A DNA stretch of 36,915 nt from Paracoccus sp. (in: a-proteobacteria) (GCF_030538755.1 NZ_JAUNTJ010000026.1:1-36915); one strand, 5' to 3'. Counted from the first letter of the stretch, positions 9,416 to 18,270 are shown. Numbers and translations are program-made. Notes: generated by a model from the sequence alone, not told the origin.

Positions 9416-9838
9416 ATGAAAGCCCAGACCTTCCTGCCGCAGGATTACCGTCCCGCCGAGGACGAGCCGTTCATGAATGATCGGCAGCTTGAATATTTTC
9501 GTCGCAAGTTGCAGGCGTGGAAGCAGGAACTGCTGGATCAGTCCGCCGAGACGCTGGAAGGTTTGCAAGACAGCGCCCGCAATGTCCCCGACCTTGCTGA
9601 CCGCGCGTCCGAGGAAACCGACCGCGCCATCGAGTTGCGCACCCGCGACCGTCAGCGCAAGCTGGTGTCGAAAATCGACGCAGCCCTGCGCCGCATCGAC
9701 AATGGCGAATACGGCTATTGCGAGATGACCGGGGAACCGATCAGCCTGAAACGTCTCGACGCCCGCCCCATCGCCACCATGACGCTTGAGGCGCAGGAAA
9801 AGCACGAACGCAAGGAACGTGTGCATCGCGACGACTGA
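9416..9838 (+). CDS. dksA: RNA polymerase-binding factor DksA
   Basis: Secondary-channel regulator that works with ppGpp in the stringent response, 140 residues. The N-terminal coiled coil carries the tip motif DLADRASEETDRA (the acidic D-x-x-D-x-A tip). The C-terminal zinc-finger fold reads YCEMTGEPISLKRLDARPIATMTLEAQ: only the first of the four usual cysteines remains, the others being Thr, Thr and Ala. A single-cysteine DksA is, from memory, normal for Rhodobacter relatives, and it need not bind zinc. A GGAGG ribosome site lies 4 bases before the ATG. Confidence 0.92.
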   Translation: MKAQTFLPQDYRPAEDEPFMNDRQLEYFRRKLQAWKQELLDQSAETLEGLQDSARNVPDLADRASEETDRAIELRTRDRQRKLVSKIDAALRRIDNGEYGYCEMTGEPISLKRLDARPIATMTLEAQEKHERKERVHRDD

Positions 9839-9953
9839 TGGCGGGGTGGCGGTCGGCTGATCTGCCTTCTCGCCCCTGACGCTGCTGCGGCAGGGGGGGC
9901 ACCTGAGCGGCTGTCACGGAACCGGCTTTGCCAACGGGTAAGCAGACCGGCGG

Positions 9954-9971
9954 TGCGGCGCATATGCCGCA
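9954..9971 (+). terminator. Possible hairpin after dksA
   Basis: TGCGGC, six-base loop GCATAT, GCCGCA, in the 178-base gap between dksA and the monooxygenase gene. No T-run follows. Weak candidate. Confidence 0.25.
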
Positions 9972-10016
9972 GACCGCTGCGCTTGCCGCACCCCAGTCCA
10001 AGGGTTACGCTGCGGC

Positions 10017-11153
10017 ATGACCAGCACTCGACCCTCATCATTGCGCAACCGCCCCGTCACCATCATCGGCGCAGGGGTGGCCGGGCTGACCGCCGCCACC
10101 GCATTGGCGCAGCGGGGCGCACAGGTGACAGTGCTGGAACAGGCCGATGCGCTGCGCGAAGTCGGCGCGGGGCTGCAAATCTCGCCCAATGCGGGCCGGG
10201 TGCTGGCGGCGCTTGGGCTGGCCGAGGCGGCGGATGCCGTGTCGCTGCGCTCGAACGGGGTGCGGATGCACAGCGCCGCCGGACGGCGGCTGGTGCAGCT
10301 TGACCTGCCCGCACGCCAGCCCGACGCACCGTTCCGCCTGTTCCACCGCGCCCGGCTGGTCGAGATGCTGGAACAGGCCGCGCGCGACGCAGGGGCACAG
10401 ATTCGCCTGAACACCCCGGTCGAGGAACTGCCCACAGCGCCGCTGCTGATCGGGGCGGACGGGCTGCGCAGCATGGTGCGCGCGGCGCTGAACGGCCCGG
10501 CGCGGCCCTTCTACACCGGCCAGACCGCATGGCGGATGCTGATCCCCGACGATGGCACAGCGCCCTGGGCCGACCTGTTCATGGGACCGGGGCGGCATCT
10601 GGTCAGCTATCCCCTGACCGGAGGGCTGCGCAATATCATCGCCGTGCTGGCCCGCCCGCATTGGAAATCCGAGGGCTGGTCCTATGCCGACAGCCCCGCC
10701 AACCTGCGCCGTGCCTTTGCCGGCTTTGGCGGGCCGGTGCCGGGCTGGCTGGCGCAGGTGCAGGAAACCGGAGTCTGGGGCCTGTTCCGCCACGATGTCG
10801 CCCGACGCTGGCACGACGACAGCCGCGTTATCATCGGCGATGCCGCCCATCCGACGCTGCCCTTCATGGCGCAGGGCGCCGCGATGGCAATCGAGGACGC
10901 CTGGCAACTGGCCGCCTGTCTGGACGCCGACGCCGATCAGCCCGCCGCGCTGGCCCGGTTCCAGTCGCTGCGGCAGGATCGCTGCACCCGCATCGTCGCC
11001 GCCGCCAGCCGCAATGCCACCGCCTATCACCTGCAAGGCCCCGCCGCACTGGCGGCCCGTATCGGGCTGCGCGGCATCGGGCGCTTTGCCCCCGACCGTC
11101 TGGCGGGGCAATTCGACTGGATCTACGGCTACGATCCATGCGCCGTGGCCTGA
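10017..11153 (+). CDS. FAD-dependent aromatic monooxygenase (UbiH/salicylate hydroxylase type)
   Basis: Class A flavoprotein hydroxylase, 378 residues; the exact aromatic substrate cannot be read from sequence. It has the three family motifs in order: the FAD dinucleotide fold IIGAGVAGLTAATAL near the N terminus, the middle LIGADGLRSMVR motif, and the C-terminal RVIIGDAAHPTLPFMAQGAAMAIEDA motif. It stands alone between dksA and prfB. A copy of the repeated GCTTCCTGTTTGCC element begins two bases after its stop codon. Confidence 0.85.
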   Translation: MTSTRPSSLRNRPVTIIGAGVAGLTAATALAQRGAQVTVLEQADALREVGAGLQISPNAGRVLAALGLAEAADAVSLRSNGVRMHSAAGRRLVQLDLPARQPDAPFRLFHRARLVEMLEQAARDAGAQIRLNTPVEELPTAPLLIGADGLRSMVRAALNGPARPFYTGQTAWRMLIPDDGTAPWADLFMGPGRHLVSYPLTGGLRNIIAVLARPHWKSEGWSYADSPANLRRAFAGFGGPVPGWLAQVQETGVWGLFRHDVARRWHDDSRVIIGDAAHPTLPFMAQGAAMAIEDAWQLAACLDADADQPAALARFQSLRQDRCTRIVAAASRNATAYHLQGPAALAARIGLRGIGRFAPDRLAGQFDWIYGYDPCAVA

Positions 11154-11155
11154 TG

Positions 11156-11180
11156 GCTTCCTGTTTGCCTAAATACGCAA
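11156..11180 (-). repeat. 24-25-nt interspersed element, copy 1
   Basis: Reads TGCGTATTT then AGG then CAAACAGGAAGC on the minus strand. It starts two bases after the monooxygenase stop codon, so in the gene's direction it reads GCTTCCTGTTTGCC followed by TAAATACGCA. It closely matches copy 4, which also directly follows a stop codon in the same relative orientation. Confidence 0.8.
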
Positions 11181-11265
11181 AATCCGGCCGTGCCGCACGA
11201 TCCCTTGCCCGCGCCCCTTGCACAGGCTATCACGCCTAACCAATCCGACCCAAAGGCACGAACCC

Positions 11266-12393
11266 ATGCGCGCAGAAACTCAGGCCACCATTGAAGCGAT
11301 CCGCAAATCGCTGATCCTGCTTGCTCAACGCATGGATTGGGACACGGCGCCGCACCGGCTGGAAGAAATGAATGCCATGATCGAGGATGGCGACCTGTGG
11401 TCCGATCCGGCCCGCGCGCAGAAACTGATGCGCGACCGGCAGGCGCTGTCGGATGCGGTCGAAACCTATCGCCGGCTGAGCCAGGACCTTGATGACAATG
11501 CCGAATTGATCGAACTGGGCGAGGCCGAGGGCGATGACGAAGTGGTGGCCGAGGCCGAGGCGGCGCTGAAATCCCTGCGCGAAACCGCTGCGCAAAAGGA
11601 ACTGGAGGCCCTGCTGAACGGCGAGGCCGATGGCAATGACACCTTTCTGGAAATCAACGCGGGCGCGGGTGGCACGGAAAGTTGCGACTGGGCCTCGATG
11701 CTGGCGCGGATGTATGTTCGCTGGGCCGAAAAGCGCGGCTATCAGGTTGAACTGATTTCCGAAAACGCCGGAGACGAGGCGGGTATCCGCAGCGCCGCCT
11801 ATAAGATCAGCGGGCATAATGCCTATGGTTGGCTGAAATCCGAAAGCGGCGTTCACCGGCTGGTTCGGATCAGCCCCTATGACAGCGCGGCGCGGCGGCA
11901 TACGTCTTTTTCGTCGGTCTGGGTCTATCCGGTTGTCGATGATAACATCGAAATTACCATTCCCGACAACGACATACGGATCGATACCTATCGGTCGTCG
12001 GGGGCGGGCGGGCAGCACGTCAACACCACCGATTCCGCCGTGCGGATCACGCACCTGCCGACCGGGATCGTTGTCACCAGCAGCATGAAATCGCAGCACC
12101 AGAACCGCGAGGCGGCGATGAATGCCCTGCGGTCGCGGCTGTATCAGGTCGAGCTGGATCGCCGGAATGCGGCCATCAACGCGCAGCATGACGCCAAGGG
12201 CGATGCGGGTTGGGGCAACCAGATCCGGTCTTATGTGCTGCACCCTTATCAGATGGTGAAAGACCTGCGCACATCCGAGGAAACCAGCGATACGCAGGGT
12301 GTTCTGGACGGCGATCTGGATGCGTTCATGGCCGCGACTCTGGCGATGGATGTGGCGGGCAAGAGCCGGGCCGAGGCCAACGCCGAGGACTGA
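11266..12393 (+). CDS. prfB: Peptide chain release factor 2
   Basis: Recognises UGA and UAA and releases the finished peptide, 375 residues. GGQ is at 248-250 ([15 protein letters not shown]), and the codon-recognition tripeptide appears as S203-P204-Y205 in [15 protein letters not shown], where E. coli has SPF; I believe the Tyr form is common in alphaproteobacteria. The E. coli-type programmed frameshift is absent: the N-terminal region reads straight through in one frame. The start at [15 protein letters not shown] fits the lineage better than the upstream ATG at 11218. Confidence 0.96.
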   Translation: MRAETQATIEAIRKSLILLAQRMDWDTAPHRLEEMNAMIEDGDLWSDPARAQKLMRDRQALSDAVETYRRLSQDLDDNAELIELGEAEGDDEVVAEAEAALKSLRETAAQKELEALLNGEADGNDTFLEINAGAGGTESCDWASMLARMYVRWAEKRGYQVELISENAGDEAGIRSAAYKISGHNAYGWLKSESGVHRLVRISPYDSAARRHTSFSSVWVYPVVDDNIEITIPDNDIRIDTYRSSGAGGQHVNTTDSAVRITHLPTGIVVTSSMKSQHQNREAAMNALRSRLYQVELDRRNAAINAQHDAKGDAGWGNQIRSYVLHPYQMVKDLRTSEETSDTQGVLDGDLDAFMAATLAMDVAGKSRAEANAED

Positions 12394-12424
12394 TGCTCTG
12401 CCGTGCCGGGTGGCGCGGTTGTGA

Positions 12425-12449
12425 TGCGTATTTATCACAAACAGGAAGC
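12425..12449 (+). repeat. 24-25-nt interspersed element, copy 2
   Basis: TGCGTATTT, ATCA, CAAACAGGAAGC, followed by ATGGGGGCGCG. It lies 31 bases after the prfB stop. Its similarity to copy 3 extends beyond the core (about 36 bases with two differences), making the two a direct repeat around the lysE-type pseudogene. Confidence 0.85.
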
Positions 12450-12537
12450 ATGGGGGCGCGCAACGGCTGCGGGCGTTGCGGTGCTGTGCCTTGCGCAACG
12501 CTGATGCGTTTGGGGCAGGGAATGCTGGGTTTTTCGC

Positions 12538-12587
12538 TGCACAGACCGTGCACCGGGTGTACACAAGCTGTGCACAAACTGTGCACA
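12538..12587. repeat. Array of five helically phased palindromes (TGCA/GTAC cores)
   Basis: Dyad cores TGCA, GTGCAC, GTGTACAC, TGTGCACA and TGTGCACA are centred at about 12539.5, 12550.5, 12560.5, 12572.5 and 12583.5, that is 11, 10, 12 and 11 bases apart. All therefore face the same side of the helix. It lies just past the stop of the LysE-family pseudogene. Confidence 0.6.
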
Positions 12588-12601
12588 GCCTGTCGGGGTT
12601 T

Positions 12602-13131
12602 TCAGCGTTTTTCTGTCGCCAGATGCAGCGCGAGGCCGGGCAGCACTGTTGCCATCAGCCAGCGCCCAGCCGGGATGGCGGGCCAGAAACAGCGCCACGG
12701 CCCCTGCGCCAAGCGCGATCATTGCGTTCATGGTGATGCTGATCGAGATTTGCATCGTGGCCAAGGTCAGCGATTGTGCCAGCACCGATCCGCTGCCCGG
12801 CTGGATGAACTGCGGCAGCGCGACTGATATATCGCCGCGATCTTAAGCTTCAGCAGGTTGGTGACAAAGCCCATGAGGAACAGCCGTCGGACGCTGTCAT
12901 GGGGCAGGGTGCGCGGGGCAAGGACCGCTTGCGCGCCGGGGCGCAGCGCCTGTCAGGCCCGCCGCAGCAGATAGGCCGCGCCGAGCAGCCGCAGCGCGTC
13001 ATAGGCTCGGGGCACCTGGCATGACCAGCGCGGTGATTCCGAAGGCCGCGCTGAGCATGTAGGACACGAAACTCAGGGGATTCGGGCCTGCGAGATCAGG
13101 GCGAAGGCGATCAGGCGGGTGGATCGGGCAT
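12602..13131 (-). pseudogene. LysE/RhtB-family amino-acid exporter, decayed
   Basis: Remnant of a six-helix LysE-family exporter. Recognisable fragments follow in the right order on the minus strand but in changing frames: MPDPPA then LIAFALIS; YMLSAAFGITALVM; AYDALRLLGAAYLL; QALRPG; RRLFLMGFVTNLL; SVALPQFIQPGSGSVLAQSL; ISITMNAMIALGAGAVALFLARHP; and the end RWLMATVLPGLALHLATEKR. An in-frame TGA at 12953-12955 interrupts LLRRA/QALRPG, several frameshifts are needed, and about 35 residues holding the usual TPGPN loop and second helix appear deleted. Length is about 530 bases against roughly 630 for an intact gene. Near-identical copies of the interspersed repeat lie on either side. Confidence 0.8.
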
Positions 13132-13205
13132 TGTGACCTCGGCGGCGGGGGTGCGGCCGCGAGGCTGGTGTCTGGTATCCGGGCGGCGATGGGCGGGTTG
13201 GGGGA

Positions 13206-13230
13206 TGCGTATTTATTACAAACAGGAAGC
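13206..13230 (+). repeat. 24-25-nt interspersed element, copy 3
   Basis: TGCGTATTT, ATTA, CAAACAGGAAGC, followed by ATGGGTGCG. One core difference from copy 2, 781 bases away in the same orientation. Located 75 bases upstream of the LysE-family pseudogene start. Confidence 0.85.
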
Positions 13231-13519
13231 ATGGGTGCGTGCGGGGTGTCGGTTTGCGCGGCCGTGCGGTGCCTGGCAACCTGTTGTGATATTCGGCGGG
13301 GCGGGTGCCGGATTGGCTGTTTGTCAGGCCCGGATCGGCGCGACCGGTTGGCGGGGCTTGCGAAGGTTTTCACAAAGCTGGGCGGCTGTGCCGAAGCTCT
13401 TGTCCGGGTGGCGTCATATCGGACGCAACGGAAACCGGCTTTGCCGCGTTCAATCTTTGCGCTGAATCGCGGCATGGTTTAACCGGCATCCTGCCACCCC
13501 CCAAAACGGAGACCGCAGC

Positions 13520-14635
13520 ATGAAAGACAAATACATCAACCTTGCCCTGCAAGGCGGTGGCGCGCATGGGGCCTTTACCTGGGGGGTGATCGACCGGCTG
13601 CTGGACGAGGACTGGCTGCATATCGAGGGGATCACCGGCACCTCGGCCGGGGCGATGAACGGTGCCGCGCTGAAGGCCGGGCTGGCGGCGGGGGCCGGGG
13701 CCGGGCGGCGCGCGGCGCGGGTGAACCTGGCGCATCTGTGGTCTGAGGTCGGGCAGGCCAGCGACAACCGCGTGGTGCGCTGGCTGCATTCGATGTTCCC
13801 GGTTCCGCGCCAGTTCGAGCGGATGGCCGAGATATTTTCGCCCTTTGCCTGGATGGACAATCTGACGCGCTTTGTCAGCCCCTATGATTACGGTCCGTTC
13901 TATGTGAATCCGCTGGGCTCGATCCTGAAGACGCTGCCCTACCCGGATTTCGGCACGGACAAGGGGCCGCAGTTCTTTGTGACGGCCACCAATGTCCGCA
14001 CCGGGCGGGTCAAGATCTTCACCGGCGATCAGGCGACGCCGGATGCGGTGATGGCCTCGGCCTGTTTGCCGACGCTGTTTCGCGCGGTCGAGATCACCGA
14101 CCCGGCCACCGGCATTTCCGAAGCCTATTGGGACGGCGGTTATTCCGGCAATCCGGCGCTGTTTCCGCTGTATACCCCCGATCTGCCGCGCGACATCGTG
14201 ATCGTGAACATCAACCCGATGCGGCGCGACAACCTGCCCAAGACGCCCGCGGCGATTCAGGACCGGCTGAACGAGGTCAGCTTTAACGCGGCGCTGTTGT
14301 CGGAATTGCGGGCGATCAACTTTGTCAAACGGCTGTTTCAGGAACGCCGCGCCGCCAGCCGCCGCATTGGCGAGCTGAAGCTGTTCGACATGCTGAACGG
14401 TCTGTTCGACGAAAGGCGGCTGGCGAACCAGCAGATGAAGGATGTGCTGGTTCACATGATTCTGGACGACGAGCTGATGACGAATCTGACCGCGCGCACC
14501 AAGATCATGCCCGATCCCGGCCTGCTGGGGCAGATGATGGCCTGCGGTCAGGACGCCGCCGACCGCTGGCTGGACCAGAACGCCGATGCGCTGAATCGGC
14601 GCGATACGGTCGATCTGTCGGCGCTGTTTACCTGA
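13520..14635 (+). CDS. Patatin-like phospholipase family protein
   Basis: Predicted serine lipid acyl hydrolase, 371 residues, cytoplasmic (no signal peptide). The oxyanion loop LQGGGAHGAF (10-19), nucleophile elbow GTSAG with S42, and the catalytic Asp in YWDGGYSGN (D205) form the Ser-Asp dyad of the family. The C-terminal 140 residues are helical and charged and not further recognised. The gene's end overlaps the convergent DUF502 gene by 8 bases, so the two 3' ends are antisense to each other. Confidence 0.88.
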   Translation: MKDKYINLALQGGGAHGAFTWGVIDRLLDEDWLHIEGITGTSAGAMNGAALKAGLAAGAGAGRRAARVNLAHLWSEVGQASDNRVVRWLHSMFPVPRQFERMAEIFSPFAWMDNLTRFVSPYDYGPFYVNPLGSILKTLPYPDFGTDKGPQFFVTATNVRTGRVKIFTGDQATPDAVMASACLPTLFRAVEITDPATGISEAYWDGGYSGNPALFPLYTPDLPRDIVIVNINPMRRDNLPKTPAAIQDRLNEVSFNAALLSELRAINFVKRLFQERRAASRRIGELKLFDMLNGLFDERRLANQQMKDVLVHMILDDELMTNLTARTKIMPDPGLLGQMMACGQDAADRWLDQNADALNRRDTVDLSALFT

Positions 14636-15323
14636 GGGGCGTGGCGGTTTCCGGCGTGGCGGGCGGGGTCGGGTAAACCAGCCCGGCCGAGATAATCAGC
14701 TTGGCCGCGTCCTCGATGCTCATATCCAGCAGGATGACGTCGCTGGCGGGGACATAGAGCAGAAAGCCGGTGGTCGGGTTGGGGGTGGTCGGCATGAACA
14801 CCGCCAGCATCGGCTGGTCGTTCAGCGCGGCGATTTCGCCCTTGGCCGGGCCGGTGACAAAGGCCAGTGCCCAGACCTCTTTGCGCGGGTATTCGATCAG
14901 GCAGGCGCGGTCAAAGCGCGCCTCGGACTGTGACAGGATGGTTTCGGCGATCTGTTTCAGCCCGCCATAGACGGATCGCACGATGGGCATCCGGTCCACG
15001 ATGCGTTCGCCGGTGCGGATCAGGTTGCGCCCGGCCCAGCCCTTGGCCAGCCAGCCGATCAGCACGGTAAAGGCCAGAAACAGCACCACGCCGACGCCGC
15101 GCAGCGGGATGCCGATGTAATGTTCGGGTCGCCAGCGGTTCGGCACCAGCGGCAGCACCCAGCCGTCGATCCAGCCGGTCAGCGTCCAGATCAGCCAGAC
15201 GGTGATGCCGATGGGCGCGACCACGATCAGCCCGGCCAGAAAAGAGGATCGCAGCGCCGCCAAAACGCCGCGCCGGGCAGCGGGCGGAGGGGCAAGCGGC
15301 GGCAGGTTGTCGGGGTGTCGCAT
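14628..15323 (-). CDS. DUF502 family membrane protein
   Basis: Integral inner-membrane protein of 231 residues, function unknown. Two transmembrane segments are visible (FLAGLIVVAPIGITVWLIW and GVGVVLFLAFTVLIGWLA), followed by a soluble part with the family's RIVDRMPIVRSVYGGLKQ and FMPTTPNPTTGFLLYVP stretches. The start MRHPDNLPPLAPPPAARRG is chosen because the longer open frame upstream lies over metK on the same strand in another frame. A metK terminator precedes it, so it probably has its own promoter. Confidence 0.88.
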   Translation of the reverse strand: MRHPDNLPPLAPPPAARRGVLAALRSSFLAGLIVVAPIGITVWLIWTLTGWIDGWVLPLVPNRWRPEHYIGIPLRGVGVVLFLAFTVLIGWLAKGWAGRNLIRTGERIVDRMPIVRSVYGGLKQIAETILSQSEARFDRACLIEYPRKEVWALAFVTGPAKGEIAALNDQPMLAVFMPTTPNPTTGFLLYVPASDVILLDMSIEDAAKLIISAGLVYPTPPATPETATPLR

Positions 15324-15388
15324 CGCTGGCCTTTGTGTGCTGGGGCAGGGGCGGTCAGTCGTCGCAGGTCCGTCGTCGCAGGGCGGGC

Positions 15389-15419
15389 AAAGAAAAACGG
15401 CGGCCCCGCAAGGCCGCCG
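15389..15419 (-). terminator. Intrinsic terminator of ahcY-metK
   Basis: On the minus strand an 8-bp perfect stem CGGCGGCC/GGCCGCCG with a six-base loop is followed by TTTTTCTTT. It begins 5 bases past the metK stop. A textbook factor-independent terminator. Confidence 0.92.
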
Positions 15420-15424
15420 CTGTG

Positions 15425-16603
15425 TCAGGTCAGCGCCGCTTGCAGCGCCTCGGCCCTGTCGGTGCGTTCCCAACTGAATGCCGTGGCCCCGTTCAGCGCA
15501 TAGGGCTGGCGGCCAAAGTGGCCATAGCTGGCGGTCGGGCGATAGATCGGGTGCAGCAGATCCAGATCGCGGATGATGGCGAAGGGGCGCAGATCGAACA
15601 CGTCGCGCACGGCGGCCACGATGCGGTCGTCGGCCACGGTGCCGGTGCCAAAGCTGTTGAGCGAGATCGAGGTCGGCTGCGCCTCGCCGATGGCATAGCT
15701 GACCTGAATCTCGCAGCGTTTGGCCAGCCCGGCGGCGACGATGTTCTTGGCGATCCAGCGCCCGGCATAGGCGGCAGAGCGGTCGACCTTGGACGGGTCT
15801 TTGCCGGAAAACGCGCCGCCGCCGTGGCGGGCCATGCCGCCATAGCTGTCCACGATGATCTTGCGCCCGGTCAGGCCGCAGTCGCCCACCGGGCCGCCGA
15901 TGACGAAAGTGCCGGTGGGGTTGATGAAATACTTGGTCCGCTCCGACAGCCATTCGGCGGGCAGCACGGGGCGGATGATATGTTCCATCACCGCGTCGCG
16001 CAGGTCGTTCTGGCTGATGTCGGGGTTGTGCTGGGTGGACAGCACCACCGCGTCGACTCCGGCGGGGTGGCCCTGATCGTCGTAATGGAACGTCACCTGC
16101 GATTTCGCATCGGGGCGCAGCCATGCCAGCGTGCCGTCGCGGCGCACCTGCGACTGACGTTCGACCAGCCGGTGGGCATAGGTGATCGGGGCGGGCATCA
16201 GCACATCGGTTTCATCCGAGGCATAGCCGAACATCAGCCCCTGATCGCCCGCGCCCTGTTCCTCCAGGCTGGCGCGATCGACGCCCTGATTGATGTCGGG
16301 CGACTGCTTGCCGATGATGTTGATGACGGAACAGGTGTTGCCGTCGAAACCCACGTCGGACGAGGTATAGCCGATGTCGTTGATGACGCCGCGCACGATG
16401 CCTTCCAGATCAACCCATGCCGATGTGGTGATCTCGCCCGAGATGATCGCCACGCCGGTTTTCACCATGGTTTCGCAGGCGACGCGGGCGCGCGGGTCCT
16501 GGGCGATGATGGCATCCAGAACGGCATCGCTGATCTGATCGGCGATCTTGTCGGGGTGGCCTTCCGAGACGGATTCGGATGTGAACAGGGAATATTCGGT
16601 CAT
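15425..16603 (-). CDS. metK: S-adenosylmethionine synthetase
   Basis: Makes SAM from methionine and ATP, 392 residues. Begins [23 protein letters not shown] (ATP-binding GHPDKI, 15-20), with CETMVKTG, and the P-loop-like [19 protein letters not shown] further on. The ATG lies one base after the ahcY stop, so SAH removal and SAM synthesis are co-transcribed and probably co-translated. No riboswitch fits in this one-base gap. Confidence 0.96.
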   Translation of the reverse strand: MTEYSLFTSESVSEGHPDKIADQISDAVLDAIIAQDPRARVACETMVKTGVAIISGEITTSAWVDLEGIVRGVINDIGYTSSDVGFDGNTCSVINIIGKQSPDINQGVDRASLEEQGAGDQGLMFGYASDETDVLMPAPITYAHRLVERQSQVRRDGTLAWLRPDAKSQVTFHYDDQGHPAGVDAVVLSTQHNPDISQNDLRDAVMEHIIRPVLPAEWLSERTKYFINPTGTFVIGGPVGDCGLTGRKIIVDSYGGMARHGGGAFSGKDPSKVDRSAAYAGRWIAKNIVAAGLAKRCEIQVSYAIGEAQPTSISLNSFGTGTVADDRIVAAVRDVFDLRPFAIIRDLDLLHPIYRPTASYGHFGRQPYALNGATAFSWERTDRAEALQAALT

Positions 16604-16604
16604 G

Positions 16605-17993
16605 TCAGTAACGATAATGTTCCGATTTGAAGGGGCCTTGCGGCGTGACGCCGATATAGTCGGCCTGTTCACGCGACAGTTCGGTCAGCTTGACGCCGAT
16701 GCGGTCCAGATGCAGCCGCGCGACTTTTTCATCCAGCGCCTTGGGCAGGATATAGACGCCGGGGGCGTAGTCGTCGCCCTTGGTCCACAGCTCGATCTGG
16801 GCCAGCACCTGATTGGTAAAGCTGGCCGACATCACGAAACTGGGGTGGCCGGTGGCATTGCCGAGGTTCAGCAGGCGGCCCTGGCTTAGCAGAATGATGC
16901 GATTGCCCGAAGGCATTTCGATCATGTCCACCTGATCCTTGATATTGGTCCATTTGTGGTTGCGCAGGCTGGCGACCTGAATTTCATTGTCGAAATGGCC
17001 GATATTGCCGACGATGGCCATGTCTTTCATCTCGCGCATGTGTTCGATGCGGATCACGTCGCGGTTGCCGGTGGTGGTCACGAAAATGTCGGCGGTGGCG
17101 GCCACGTCTTCCAGCAGGACGACCTCGAACCCGTCCATCGCGGCCTGAAGGGCGCAGATCGGGTCAACCTCGGTCACTTTGACGCGGGCACCGGCCCCGG
17201 CCAGCGATGCGGCGCTGCCCTTGCCGACGTCGCCATAGCCGCAGACGACCGCGACCTTGCCGGCCATCATGACATCGGTGGCGCGGCGGATGCCATCGAC
17301 CAGCGATTCCTTGCAGCCGTATTTGTTGTCGAATTTCGATTTGGTCACGCTGTCGTTGACGTTGATCGCCGGGAAGGGCAGCAGGCCGCGCTTGTGCAGG
17401 TCATACAGGCGATGCACGCCGGTGGTGGTTTCCTCGGACACGCCGCGGATGGCGTCGCGCTGTGCGGTGAACCAGCCGGGGCTGGCGGCAAGGCGGCGCT
17501 TGATCTGGGCGAACAGGGCCTCTTCTTCCTCGGACGTCGGGGTCTCGATCAGGGCGGTTTCGCCCGCCTCGACCCGCGCGCCCAGCAGGATATACATGGT
17601 CGCATCGCCGCCATCGTCCAGAATCATGTTGGCATGGCCGTCGAACTGGAAGATCTGGTCGGTATAGGACCAGTATTCGGTCAGCGTTTCGCCCTTGATG
17701 GCAAAGACCGGCACGCCCGATGCGGCAATCGCCGCCGCCGCGTGATCCTGCGTGGAATAGATGTTGCACGATGCCCAACGCACCTGCGCCCCAAGCGCCA
17801 CCAGCGTTTCGATCAGCACGGCGGTCTGGATGGTCATGTGCAGGCTGCCCGCGATCCGCGCGCCCTTGAGCGGCTGTGCATCGCCGTATTCCGCCCGCAG
17901 CGCCATCAGGCCCGGCATCTCGGTTTCCGCAATGTCCAGTTCCTTGCGGCCAAATTCGGCCAGGCTGATGTCGCGGATAATATGGTCGGTCAC
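16605..17993 (-). CDS. ahcY: Adenosylhomocysteinase
   Basis: NAD-dependent hydrolysis of S-adenosylhomocysteine to adenosine and homocysteine, relieving product inhibition of methyltransferases. 462 residues. Seen: [48 protein letters not shown], the NAD fold [11 protein letters not shown] (251-261) and the C-terminal HYRY ending typical of the family. The GTG at 17993 is chosen because AGGAG lies 6 bases upstream and the family N terminus starts here. First gene of the ahcY-metK operon. Confidence 0.95.
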   Translation of the reverse strand: MTDHIIRDISLAEFGRKELDIAETEMPGLMALRAEYGDAQPLKGARIAGSLHMTIQTAVLIETLVALGAQVRWASCNIYSTQDHAAAAIAASGVPVFAIKGETLTEYWSYTDQIFQFDGHANMILDDGGDATMYILLGARVEAGETALIETPTSEEEEALFAQIKRRLAASPGWFTAQRDAIRGVSEETTTGVHRLYDLHKRGLLPFPAINVNDSVTKSKFDNKYGCKESLVDGIRRATDVMMAGKVAVVCGYGDVGKGSAASLAGAGARVKVTEVDPICALQAAMDGFEVVLLEDVAATADIFVTTTGNRDVIRIEHMREMKDMAIVGNIGHFDNEIQVASLRNHKWTNIKDQVDMIEMPSGNRIILLSQGRLLNLGNATGHPSFVMSASFTNQVLAQIELWTKGDDYAPGVYILPKALDEKVARLHLDRIGVKLTELSREQADYIGVTPQGPFKSEHYRY

Positions 17994-18093
17994 AGCAGGC
18001 TCCTGTCCTTGTCGGATCATTCGCGCCGGGCATAGCCCAACAGGCCCGCAACCGAAAGAGGCAATGGCCGCGCCGCCATTTATGCAGTTAATG

Positions 18094-18108
18094 TTGCATA
18101 TAGTGCAA
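18094..18108. promoter_or_regulatory. Dyad upstream of ahcY, possible operator
   Basis: TTGCA, five bases TATAG, TGCAA: perfect inverted repeat about 100 bases before the ahcY start, overlapped by a second dyad ATGCA-N8-TGCAT. Position fits a repressor or activator site for the ahcY-metK operon; the protein is not known. Confidence 0.35.
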
Positions 18109-18163
18109 TATATGCCCAATCATATAGGTTGGACCGCCCGGAATTTCCCGCTATACGGGCGAG

Positions 18164-18270
18164 GTGACGGAGAACAAGCGCAGTATCTGCCAGCGCCAGC
18201 CCCACAAATATCGGCGTCTGCCCATGTTCGTTACCAGGTTTTCCAAAGTTTTTGCTTGCTTCTCCGTCAC
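18164..18270. repeat. 107-nt long inverted repeat
   Basis: Left arm GTGACGGAGAACAAGC (18164-18179) pairs with right arm GCTTGCTTCTCCGTCAC (18254-18270): 11 plus 5 base pairs with a single bulged C. The 74 bases between have no gene I recognise. No clear target-site duplication flanks it. It could be a miniature inverted-repeat element or a structured transcript. Confidence 0.6.

Larger units (their letters stand above)
12394..13519. other. 1.1-kb region without an intact gene between prfB and the patatin gene
   Basis: Holds, in order: a 7-bp stem-loop TTGTGAT/ATCACAA (12419-12440) overlapping repeat copy 2; a phased palindrome array (12538-12587); a decayed LysE-family gene on the minus strand (12602-13131); repeat copy 3 (13206-13230); and about 290 bases before the patatin start in which I see no gene. 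The whole stretch looks like a decaying accessory insert. Confidence 0.7.

Noticed and set aside
11266-11380. Programmed +1 frameshift in prfB
   Set aside because: The N-terminal codons read through in a single frame with no internal TGA and no SD-like stimulator, so the gene is of the non-frameshifted type.
12419-12440. prfB terminator from the TTGTGAT/ATCACAA stem
   Set aside because: The 7-bp AT-rich stem is weak, has no T-run, and overlaps the repeated element whose other copies lack the dyad, so the symmetry may be incidental.
15324-16124. N-terminal extension of the DUF502 protein
   Set aside because: The open frame continues upstream over metK on the same strand but in another frame, and its translation is Arg/Ala-rich without family sequence. 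The terminator after metK also lies within it.
17994-18120. SAM-II, SAM/SAH or SAH riboswitch upstream of ahcY-metK
   Set aside because: Such elements are common before these genes in the lineage, but I could not find the consensus sequences or pairing in the leader; only small unrelated hairpins are visible. A covariance-model search (Rfam) would settle it.
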